A stretch of DNA of 64,000 nt from Myotis daubentonii (taxonomy: Eukaryota; Chordata; Mammalia; Chiroptera; Vespertilionidae). The stretch is taken from assembly GCF_963259705.1 (NCBI RefSeq), contig NC_081844.1:108376965-108440964 (forward strand), given 5' to 3'. Shown here piece by piece: positions 9,576-19,900 of this stretch. A program made the position numbers and the translations under genes. The notes beneath the pieces are model-generated. The model made no database searches. It worked only from the letters and a program-made list of their open reading frames with translations, and was not told the origin of the DNA. Within the stretch, counting starts at the first letter, position 1. Each line of letters begins with the position of its first letter.

Positions 9576-10901
9576 CGCTGAAGGCTCCCAGGGCCACCTT
9601 CCAGAGGGGCCTGCACTGGGGCCTAGGGAGGGCCCGGCCAGTGTCTGACCAGGTAAGTGGCCACTGGCTGTTCCGAGGGGTGCCACCCTCTGTCCTTGGT
9701 GCTGCCAGGGCTGACACACAGCCCAGGGACACATGAAATGGCTGGGCCTGGACTATCGGGCTTGACAGTGAGGGCACGCATCAGGAACAGGTCCTGGGCT
9801 GTACAGCCCACTCCCCGCCCAGCCATCCCCCATCTGCAATGCCCAGGAGGGCCAGCAGGGGACTGGGCCCCACGTGCCAGGGCAACTCTACCCTCACCCC
9901 AGCCCCTGTCACTGTGGTTCCGGCCTGAGGCTGCCAAGGGCCCTGCCCCCTCCCCATGTTGGCTGTGGGCTGGAGGATAAAGTCGCCAAGCCTGCTGAAG
10001 CCAGCGGGGCAGGAACACAGAAGGAAGCTTGGCCCAGGGCTGCGGAGACCTGCCAAGATGCCAGTCCTGTCTTTGCAGAGCAGCACCGGTGGGGGAGGGA
10101 GCTCCTGCCACCCAGGCTCTCCCAAGGGCGCCCCACAGAGACCCCCAACCCCAACCAGGACCCAGCATCCTAAAGTCCTAACAGACCACACAGTCAGCAC
10201 GACTATGACAACGAGCGGCAAACCGGGGTGGGACCCGAGGGAGGCGTGGGGACACAACCTCCCCAACGGGCCAGGGCTGAGAGGCCCAGCCTCCCAGCGG
10301 AGCAGAGCCCAGTGGCCTCTCTCCCGTCCTGCCCCTGCCCCTCAGCACCAGGCCACAGACCCTCTGACCCGCTCAGCCCCTCCGCAGTCAGGAGCCCCCA
10401 GCACAAGAGGAGGCAGGAAAAGACCCCAGCCCCTCGGGACGTCCCCCCTGAAGGTCCCTTTCCAGTTCCTTTGAGGTCATCTGATGAGGGATTCTGTCTA
10501 ACACAGATGCTGAACTCGCTTCAACCATCTTGGCGCAGCCACACTCCCCAAGTGGCCCTGAGCTTTACTTGCTGTGTGCCTCAAGTTTACCCCGAATGAG
10601 AAGGCTCTGATGCAGGGTGGAGGTGGTCCCTTCCGGGGCCTGCGCTTCAGGAGTGACTGGGGAAACTTACCCAGGACGCCTCCCGGGGACCTCCCTTGCT
10701 TCAGGAGGGAGCCAGCAGAGGCGAGAATCTACCTACAAAGGCCTGTCAACTCCTGTCTAGTCAATGGAAAAACAGGTCCGGGGACCCACGTGCTCCATCC
10801 AGAAAGGCAGCGGAGTGTTCAGGGAAGATGAAGCCGCGGGGCCACGTCCCCGTGGGGATGTCGCCACCAGCCTGGGGCTCGTGGCGGGCCCAGGGCGGGT
10901 G

Positions 10902-11465
10902 CTAGGAGCCCTCCCGGAAGCTGTGGATCTGTGTGGAGTACTTGTGCAGGTGGCCCTCGGGCTGGGCCTCCGGGGCCCCCAGGGCGCCCCCGGCCGCCTG
11001 CTGCTGCTGGTAGTGCTGGTAGAGCTTAGGGCCAGGTCCCTCCAGGCCCGGGAGGCGACCGCTGGACATGGTCAGGATGGTGGCCGTCAGCGACTTGATG
11101 TAGTTCTTGGCCAGCGTGAGGGTCTCGATCTTGGAGAGTTTCTTGTCGGCGCGCACGTGCGGGATGACCTCGCGCAGCGCCTGGAAGGCGTTGTTGAGCG
11201 TGTGCATGCGCTGCCGCTCGCGCTCGTTGCTCTCCAGCCGCCGCTGGACGCTGCTCTCCCGCCGGCCAGCCTGGCCCGAGAGCCCCGGCCGCCGGCGCCC
11301 GCCCTCCGCCCGCACCCCCTGCGCCCGCGCGGTCCGGCTCCGCAGACCCTTGGCCAGCGGGGCCCCGGAGCCCGGCTGGGGCCTGTCGGGGGTCTGCTCC
11401 CCTGGGGTGGCCTCTGTGTTCTGCGGAGGCACCCGGCGCCTGGGGGGCCGGTTCTTGGTCTTCAT
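10902..11465 (-). CDS. BHLHA15: BHLHA15 (MIST1) basic helix-loop-helix transcription factor, complete coding exon
   Basis: An E-box-binding bHLH regulator that scales up the secretory machinery in serous exocrine and plasma cells (known for the family). The start is the ATG at 11465, giving [11 protein letters not shown] as in human MIST1; the upstream in-frame ATG at 11552 lies in presumed intron or 5'UTR. The product is 187 residues against a remembered 189 in human. It has a basic N-terminal region, then the bHLH at about residues 75-131 ([12 protein letters not shown], then helix 1 [11 protein letters not shown] and helix 2 [16 protein letters not shown]). The tail carries a [10 protein letters not shown] run and ends [12 protein letters not shown]. 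All coding sequence is in one exon, as in other mammals. Residue 89 in helix 1 is Thr (RMHTLNN) where I remember Lys in human and mouse. Confidence 0.97.
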   Translation of the reverse strand: MKTKNRPPRRRVPPQNTEATPGEQTPDRPQPGSGAPLAKGLRSRTARAQGVRAEGGRRRPGLSGQAGRRESSVQRRLESNERERQRMHTLNNAFQALREVIPHVRADKKLSKIETLTLAKNYIKSLTATILTMSSGRLPGLEGPGPKLYQHYQQQQAAGGALGAPEAQPEGHLHKYSTQIHSFREGS

Positions 11466-11517
11466 GGCTGCAGACTGGTTGTCCCAGGGGGTGGTGGCTC
11501 TGAGGGGGGCCCTTGGA

Positions 11518-11532
11518 GCTGAAATCCAGAAC
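11518..11532 (-). promoter_or_regulatory. Candidate 3' splice site upstream of the BHLHA15 coding exon
   Basis: On the minus strand, ctggatttcag followed by exon at 11518 gives a plausible acceptor 53 bp before the start codon. It would join the coding exon to a non-coding first exon in the CpG island. This is inferred from sequence only. Confidence 0.35.
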
Positions 11533-12119
11533 ACAGGCCACCCCGTGGTCACTCGGTGGGCCAGTGGACACTTGAACAGCCAGCGGACACTCAGGGCAGC
11601 TGCCCACAGCAGCCTCCTCGCTGCCCAGTGGCCGCTGACCGCTTGGTGCGCAGTGACCCAGGCTGCTTCTCATTGACACACCCCCGTGTTCCTATTGGAT
11701 CTCATGGTGACCCCTCAAACCTTTCCCTGACCTGACGGCCCCCTCTCCCCCTGAGTGAGGCGTCCTGAGCCCCAGACTTTTCTCTGGCTGCTGCTTCTCA
11801 CGGCCCCCAAGTGCCTCCTGGGTTTAGGAGTCAGGCCACTCAGCGCTGTAACCCCTCCCAGCTCCGAGGTGCCCTGACCGACTGGCCCCGATTGCGGCCA
11901 CCGCATCGACTGCACTGCCCGGCTGCATGTCACACGCAGGGACAGCACCGGGCCAGCTGCTGTAGACATGGGTGAGCAGAGGTCCGCAGGGGCCAGCGCC
12001 TGCAGCAGCCCCCGGGGCTAAGCCGTGGAGGGTCCCAGTCAGGGCTCTGGGCCCAGACCTCCCACCCAGGTTCCTCTCCAGACCCCACAGGCCCTGACCT
12101 GGGTCCTCTCCCCGCGGCT

Positions 12120-12760
12120 CCCCCACCGCCGACCCCTACCCCGTTACCTGGGGATCAGCGACCGCGCGCACCAGGGCTGTCCACGGGGGACAAGGACACG
12201 TCGCTTTAGCCGCCCCAGGCGGGGCCGCGGCCACATGTAAATGAGCCCGCGGGGCGGGGCCGGGGCGGGGCCGGTGTCCGCGGAGGCGGCGCGGGGCGCG
12301 CACCTGGGGACCCAGCCCGGGTCGCGCCCCCACCCCCGCCGCGGAGCCCAGGCCGCGGCTGGGGAGACTGAGGCCTCCCGGCGAGCCCAGCGGCGCGGAG
12401 AGGAAGCCGGCACTGCACTGGCGGCCGCACCTGACCGTGGGGTTAAGGCTCGGAACGCGGAGCCCGTCTGGAGAATTCGCGGAGGAGCGTGTTTAATAAT
12501 GCGTTTCCTAAACGGGAAGCGGCCACGTCCTCCAGGAGCAGGAGCCCAAGTTCCGGCGAACCCGGCAGCGCCCGCCCGGGGGCTCTGCGACACCCCCTCT
12601 CCCACCCCCACCCGCCGCCCGGGTCCGGCTGCCAGGGGAGGAGCCCCGCCCGCGGAGCACCTGGGCGCCGCCTGCGCGCACGTCGCCGAGAAATAACTGG
12701 CCGCCGGTGTTAGGTCTCCGGGGAGCCGGCAGGCAGCTTGGGCGCAAACCCGGCCCTGCC
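12120..12760 (-). promoter_or_regulatory. CpG island, probable BHLHA15 promoter and first exon
   Basis: A very GC- and CpG-rich block with tandem GC boxes (ggggcgggg, repeated over 12249-12276). An E-box-like CACATG lies at 12232-12237, and an ACGTG core on the minus strand at about 12197-12203. MIST1 genes have a non-coding first exon under a CpG-rich promoter, so this is the natural candidate. The transcription start is not resolved. Confidence 0.6.
12143..12150 (-). promoter_or_regulatory. Candidate splice donor of BHLHA15 non-coding exon 1
   Basis: The minus strand reads CAG|gtaacg with the exon ending at 12148. It lies just downstream of the CpG-island core and would pair with the acceptor near 11519. 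Confidence 0.35.
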
Positions 12761-13385
12761 ACCCACGTGCTTTACCGAGCGCACTGTTCACGGGCGCGTG
12801 GAAAGCGTCTGGCTCGGCTCCTTGGGGGCTGACAGGACGCGCCCCCAGTGCAGGGAGCCCGTGGCCGGTGGCGCAGGAGCCTGTGCCCCACCCCCGCAGG
12901 GTCAGGGTCAGCGCTGTCCCTCGCTGCCTGTCTTGGGCATCTCTGAAGGGGGGGTCACGGCTCCCCATCTCCTCCCTGAGGGTCACATGGGAGTTCTTAT
13001 AACCCGAGTTGGGGCCAGGTGTGGTCAGTCTTGGTAAGAGCCTGGCAGGTGCTCTTGGCCGCTGGGACCAGGAGAGCAAGGCCCGCGATGGGGATGAGGG
13101 CCACTCGGGGCACAGAAAGGCTGGTTTGGAGCGGATTCGCCTCTTGGTTTGCTCACTGGATGCTGGACCTCAGGAACTAAAATGCTTCTGAAACCATCAA
13201 AGGCTTCGGATTACAGCCACGCGTTAAGGCAGCACAAATTCGCGTGAAAGCTGTTTCCCAGTCACCACGGTCTGTTCTCAGGGCGCGTGGGATTCAGGTC
13301 TGTCTCGGAAAAGGGCATCTGGAGACCAGGGCAGTGCCAGCGACCCACCCAGGGCCTCCGTGTTAAAATTACAGAATAAACACAG
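12761..13385. other. Gap between the BHLHA15 promoter and the LMTK2 3' end
   Basis: Moderately GC-rich unique-looking DNA. I see no repeat or coding exon. The longest open frames cross from the CpG island and reflect base composition. Confidence 0.4.
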
Positions 13386-13389
13386 CAAC

Positions 13390-16300
13390 AGAATTTATAA
13401 ATATATAACTATATTTATTTTGAATATTAAATAGTTTTTAAATTACAAGCAATTTATTGAATCACACTATGCATCAATATACAGTAAAAATCTTACAATT
13501 TAAAAATGTACACAATTTAAACTGAAAGTTCATTAACTGTTAGACTGCCGTGAATACTCTTACGATCGTGTTAAAGTCCAACAGGGAAGCCGCACAGTGT
13601 GACTGCCCCTGGGTCCTCTGAGACCTACTAGGCATGTCCAGCCATTCCAGTAACGGCTGGTGGCAGTTCAATACTGTCAACACATCTTTGAGGATTTATT
13701 CATACGTTAAAGAGAACTTTCCTTTTAATAGCCAAAACTTGAGCCAACCCCATCACAACCTAGGAAGACTGTGTGAGATTCAGGTCTGAAGGAACTACAG
13801 CATTCCTACTCGAAGGCTACTTCTCAGAAGGCGCGTGTCTTGCAGCCCCTGAGCCGGTTTGCTTCTGGGGTTTTCAGATGACCGGCTGAGCCGCGTTAGC
13901 CAGGAGCTGCTCCCTCACACCTGGGCCCTCAGGGCAAACATGCGGCAAGTCATTAACCCTACACACACCCTATGAACATAATACTAAGAGGCTTTTAAAG
14001 GTGTTTCATGGCAGCAAGACATAGAAAGACTTGTCTTAGATAAACCCATTTCCATAGAAACAGTCACCTGTACATTTAAAATGAACAAGTTTTCAATTCA
14101 GCGTTGCTGAGCTGCTTCACCCTGAAGATGAATGGCTTCTTCCCAGACCACAGTCCAAGTGTCAGAAGGATTTGGGAGCACTTTTCTACATTCTTTTTGA
14201 CTTACAACAGTCATTGATAACACAAGTTAACACCTAGCTAGGAAGGAAATGAAGGTTAGATTTGTACCATGGGATTAAACTCCACCAAAGTAGGACTCAC
14301 TGAAACCTGATCAATTCCAAGGGAGGCCAGGAAATGTTGTGAGGCAGGTATGTCAAACCCCACCCGTATTCCCTAGAGAATCACTGATTTATTTCACTGC
14401 ATAACTTACTAGAGCAAGTACTGCTTGAAAACCCACTACTTTTATACAACTGAGTAAAAAAAAAGAACAAAGCACACACTGGCATTTCAAAAATGGGCTG
14501 AAAATTTTAGTGTACACGATGTATTTCCTGTGTATTGCTTGAGATTTCAAAAGAACATGTTCACGCACGTGTTCATTATAAATATAAAATATTCCCCACC
14601 ATGCAACCCCACAGTAAGATCTACTCCAACCCCTCCCCCCCAACTCAATATATAAAATGCCTTTTTGGCAATTATGAGAGTGACACAGGCTTAAAATAAA
14701 TAAAAATGAGAATTATGTTGTTAAAATCTCCTTGATTGTAGTGAAAAACGGTCAACCCAAAAACACCAGATTTAGCCTGGGCTGACTGTATAAGAAGACT
14801 ATATATTCTATAGATCGGCTTGATTTTAGTCATTAAGTCTGAACCCCTTAAACCTATACTTTGAAAAAGCTAGTATAATGGCCTTATTTCTCTCTAAACC
14901 AAGCTGGTAGTTAGATGTAAAAATTCAGAAAGCTCAGGAAGTCTCCATAAGTAAGAAACTCAGAGTTTGGCAACTTTGGCAAAATCACCTTCTAATGCCC
15001 TGTTAACTTTTCAAAGTGCACACCACAGGGTCCAGCTCCCAGCAGCGCCCCCCCCCCCCCCCCCGCCCCCCGTGGTACTCCGTGCTCACAGCAAGTGGGG
15101 AGAAGGGCTCTTCTCCATCGGAAGCCTCTCGCTCTGGAACGTTATTGCTAGTGTAAGAAGTTAGTGGAGTGAACCAGAATTGGTAATAAGGATCAACATT
15201 TACTACGGACCCTCTAGCCAGTGTACACGTTTGCATCTCGCCCCGGGACGGCGTTCCTGTGACTTACACCCCGGCTGGAGTGGGACAGCACCTCAGCACC
15301 GGGAACACTGGGGAAGGGCAGCCTGTAGGGCCTGCAGACCTGGCTTCAGGACGGACACGCCGAGCCCCCCCAGCGCAGCGCTGCTCTAGCCCCTGGGAAC
15401 TCCGCGAGGTCAGAGCAGGACTCAGAACTGCAGGAGGAGGCCACCAACGCTAGGAGGTTGCACTGGACACACGTGTCCTTTTCCAAGCAAGGGGAGAACT
15501 CGGTGCTTAACGCAGACGGGAGGGTCAGTGCAGTGCGCCCGGGGTGGCGTCTGGGTGAGCGGCCGGCAGGGCTGCCCAGCTTCCGGCCAGGAGGACATGC
15601 TGGCTGTGGAGGCTCTGCCGCTGTCCCCCGTCCCTCCTTCCTCAGTTGCGGGATGGGATGCAGGGCATCTCCTCGGCTGCAGACACCAGCCACCTGGACG
15701 TGACTTGCCTCGGAGGGGTTCTAGGGGAAAGTTCCGCTCTGGGGGTATTAAGAGCTCAACACCAGAGGCTGAGCTTTTACAAACAGAATCAAACCCTCTG
15801 TCACCAGAGCCCTGGGGGAGCAGCTCCTCCCTCCGTGTTCCCACCTTCCTGCGGAAGGAGTTCCAAGGACACGGAAGCCACAGCAGCCTGCGCTTCTGAA
15901 AGCCAAGCAGGTGTCCAGTGACGGCAGCTGGAGGGAAGTGCCTCTGGGGGAAGGGCCCGGCACCGCACAGTCTAACCAGCACTCAGTGCTGGGGCGCACC
16001 ACCTGTTGGTGTTTCCCCAAAGGGTTTAAAAATCGGGGTGGGGAATCGCACAGAGGCTGCAAGGCCCTCAGCTCCTCAGAGAAGCTACAGGGAAACCACC
16101 GCGTCGAGAAGAGACAACAGGGGTTCCAGCCCATCGACCACAGAGCAGTCTCTCTGGGCTCATCAAAACCTTTCCTATGAGGCTCGAAGCACTAGCGTTC
16201 GGAATCAGTTATCGTTTACGAAAGAGGACCATCTGTAACTCCAGCAACTCTAAGGACTGCACACACTCCACACATTTCAGCTTACAAGTACCATGCAGAG

Positions 16301-16892
16301 CAAACAAACTATAAAACAACCAGAAAATCAAACTAGTGGGTAGCACCAGCTTGACCTGCCTTATTTTCCTTGAATAACTTAAGATTCTGTACAATATCAG
16401 GGACTTTTAGAACATGTACCCACAGTGCAATTACAGAAGCAATTAGTGATTTCTTACAAATAATAAATATGGCTCACGGTGCCCAGTCCCACCACGCGTC
16501 CTCTGGGCCCGTGCGCAGACGGCTGCACGGGTGTGGACAGAGAACCCCACGTGGAAACCAGAAACAGCCGGGGGCCCACAGTTCTCCACGCACCTGAGCA
16601 GTGCCAGCCCTCCCCAAGGAAGACCAGAGCCCAGGTGTCTTTAGTGGTGAGGGCGGCTGCAGGCGCACAGCTGCCAGGGCAGCAAACCACGCGAGACAGG
16701 ACCCTGGCTCCCCAGACGGGACTCCTGCCGTGGGTACAGGTTCGGGGCCCAGTGCTGGCTCCCTCTCTGCCTCTGAGTCTCTCTCCCTGTCCCGCCTCAG
16801 CAGATGTCGCGTGGATGGCGTTGTTCGGTGGGCAGCACAGGCCCGCCGCCGCGGGGAAGCAGCCTGGAACCTGAGAGTGCATCACCATCCAC
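13390..16892 (-). other. LMTK2: LMTK2 3' untranslated region (inferred)
   Basis: About 3.5 kb downstream of the LMTK2 stop codon, AT-rich and free of Ves SINEs and Helitrons, which contrasts with the flanking introns and fits transcribed UTR. On the minus strand several AATAAA-type signals cluster near its far end (TTTATT on the + strand at about 13417-13460). Human LMTK2 also has a long 3'UTR. A poly-C tract lies at 15047-15068. The exact end is not resolved. Confidence 0.6.
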
Positions 16893-16921
16893 CTAATCTT
16901 TTTCTCCATCTTCACTGCTTC
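16893..16921 (-). CDS. LMTK2: LMTK2 last coding exon (29 bp of CDS)
   Basis: After a ctaaacag acceptor, the exon encodes GSSEDGEKD followed by TAG at 16895-16893. It completes the remembered human C-terminus. It is too short to be seen as an open frame but is fixed by phase and by both splice sites. Confidence 0.92.
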
Positions 16922-19900
16922 CTGTTTAGGAGAGAGCAAGCAGAGCGGGGTTAGGGATCGTCCCAGATAAAACAGTCGGGGTAGCATCTGAGCTGCACGG
17001 CAGAAAAAGGAACTGAAGCTGCGAGTGCGGACGCCCAGCACCTGCCAAGCCCCAGGCGTTCTTCCCAGGGCAGCAAGCACATCTGCTCAGCTCCCACGCT
17101 GGGTCAATGTCGAGGCTGAGGGCGCAGGAGAGAGCGGGTCTGGCCGGCACACGGCTGCCCTCTGACAGGCGTTGGTCATGCCCATTATCTAATCGGCACA
17201 ATTAAGCGCAGCACGGACACAAACAGAAGCTTTATGTTTCCTCGTTATTATTTGATCTGCAAACTTCAAATAAAAAAATGTACCTCTTAACGTTTATCTT
17301 CCAATCTAGTTATGGGGAAGAAAGGGTCCGTATGTTCAGATAATACAACTTCAAATGTGCCCTGCCCGTGCCTGCCCACCCAGGCCTCTGGTATCGCACG
17401 AGGACCAAGACTTAATGGCAAAATCAACATTCCTGGGGAAAACCAGGTGAATTTGGGCTCAATCCCAAACCTGGGGCCAAGTGTTCTTAGGAGCATAGCC
17501 TTCTGAAGAGCTGCTTCTAGGGGAGGAGGAACTGGAGACAGGGGTGGGCTAGCCAGGAGCAAAAGCAGAAAAAGGGAGGGAGATGGCCCTCACACGGGGG
17601 CAAGTCCCGCTTCTGCCCAGGCCAGCCAGCCCAGCAGGGGCAGCGAGGGGATGCCTGCAAGTAGTCCTGAGCCCCGGGAGTAACAGGGTCTGGAAGGTGG
17701 GATGTGGCCCCGCAGGCTGCACAGAGAACTGTCCATAACCTACCCCGCCAGGCAAGCAGCAGGTTAACATGCATTCAGGGACAGGGGGACGGGTCTCCCA
17801 GGACGGCCCTGGGCCAGCACCCCCTCACCTCCTGGCTCAATATCCGAGTCGGTAAGATGTGTGAGAGAAAAGCTGGCGATGCTGGCGGGAGAGATGGAGA
17901 ACCGGGAGTACGGCGCCGCCTGGGGCCAGCTCTGCTCCGCGCTCCGGGGCGGTGGCGGTGGAGAAAAGTACTTAGACGTCTGCAGAGATGGCTTGGAACT
18001 AAGGAGGTTACTCGTTGTCTTTGACATAAAAGAGTCTGGGGAGAAGTCGTCATCCCATTCAAAGCCTCCACCTACAAAGACAAAATGAGACATCATTCTC
18101 CTGTGATCGGCTGATGATAAAGAACAGAGAGCAAACACACAAGTGCACCCTGCAGCTCAGCAAACACGCGCGGCCAACAGGTGGTGTGCCGTGGGTCCCG
18201 TAAAGCAACAGTGAAGTCATCTTCAAATGTTTACATTCACAATGCACTCTTTTTAGTTGATTTTAAACCCGTCTGTGAAGTGAAATACCTTCTTCATCGG
18301 TGGAACTTTCAGAATTTATGCCCCTGCTCAGGTAGGGGGAACCCGATGACGGTGCTGGACTGCTCCGCTCAGGGCCACGCGCTTCGGCCCCGCCGTGTCC
18401 CAGCTCTTTGGTTGGGGTCTCCTGAAAAGACAAGCAAAAAGCCCGTCAGGAAGCGCCGGCCCCGGGAGCCGCAGGTGCACGCATCACAGGCCGCGGGGGG
18501 TCTGACCGACCGGCTGGGAAATGCTCATCTTAAAGGAGGGGGATAGGAACACACAGCCCTCTCTCCCACTGACGCAGCTCCAAAGCCCGGGCAGAGTACA
18601 CGAGGCAGCGATGTGGGCCTCTGAGAAGCAAGCAGTCGCAGGCCGGTCGGGAAGAAGCCGGAACTCAAAGATAGCAAACGGCAGTGAGTTTCACCCCCGC
18701 CCCTGCCCCGACCACAGCTCCTGGCCTGGACTGAGCCTGCCCTGTGCCCGTGCCATTCTCTGGCCGGACTGGCTCCGGGACGGCAGTCCCCCGACCGCGC
18801 CATCTCAGTGCTGTAGAGTGTGGTGTGCCGTTTCAGGCCAGATCTGCCATGCGTACTTGGAAGCAAGCGAGAGCTCAGAAACAGCTTGATGGGGCTGCTT
18901 TTCTGGGTGCCTCGCTCTCTGCGGGGTCTCTGGTGCTCCCGGTGGGGCTCTGGCCCCCCACTGCACTGCACACTTCGTGCAGCTCCGCAGGGGAGCTGAG
19001 GGGTTCTCCTCGCTCTGGGGATCACAGGCCCTCTGGGTGGAGAGAGCATTTGCCCCCTCACGACCACAGGAGCCGCGCACCCCTACTGCTGCCACCCTGG
19101 GATGGCCTGGGGCTGGGACCGAGAAAGGGAATAAAAAAGGACGTCTTCTCCCCTTTCTGGCAGCAGGATACCCCCCTGCTGCTTTCAGAACCAGAACCAA
19201 AGGGCTCCTGAGCCCTCTGCTGATTCCAGGGCCCGCTCTGCACTCTGGGGCTGAGTCCAAACAGCACAGCAAACGCCTTAAAGAGAGAACCCCCACCACG
19301 AGGGCTTAAACATTAACACGTGCATAAATAATCTAAGGATCAAAGAGGAAGCCGTGAGGAAAATTAGGAAGTATTTTGAACAGAATAAAAATACAACATT
19401 AACATTTGTGGGATGCAGCTAACACATAGAGGGATGTTTATAACATGAAATGCTCATATTAGAAAGAAGAAAGGTCTTACATGCTAAGTGTCTTCCTTAA
19501 GAGTCTAGAAAAAGAAAAGCAAAATAAATCTAAAGCAACTGGAAGGAAATAAATGACACAGCAGAAATCAATAAAATTGAAAAGAAAATAAGAAAAAACA
19601 CTATGAAATCCAAAGCAGTTCTTCAAACAGATCAATAAATCTACACAATCTCTTTCAAAAAGAGAAATACTGCCCACCTTCTTTTATGAGACCAGTGAGC
19701 ATCTCCTCGTGAGGGTAATCAAAACGAGCCACAGCAGAGCACCCTGCACACACGGAGGCACCAGCAGGTGAGGGGGCACAGAGGTCACGATCCGGGGCTC
19801 AACACAGACAGGTGTCAGTTCTCCTCCAGCTGAGCTTTAGGTTTCATGCAATTCCCGTCAAAATCCAAGTAGGATTTTTGTTTTTAGCTACAGACAAGCT

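Larger units (their letters stand above)
8670..10901 (-). other. BHLHA15 3' untranslated region or intergenic DNA
   Basis: Lies between the BHLHA15 stop codon and the tail-to-tail poly(A) signals. No protein match and no interspersed repeat is recognised. Part of it (about 9446-9575) is duplicated at about 8066-8190, inside the presumed TECPR1 3'UTR. Several reading frames are open because the DNA is GC-rich, but none resembles a known protein. Confidence 0.35.

Noticed and set aside
12144..13079. 311-codon minus-strand frame through the CpG island
   Set aside because: Low-complexity Pro/Arg/Gly/Ala composition from CpG-rich DNA, and no resemblance to a protein. Best explained as promoter and first-exon base composition.
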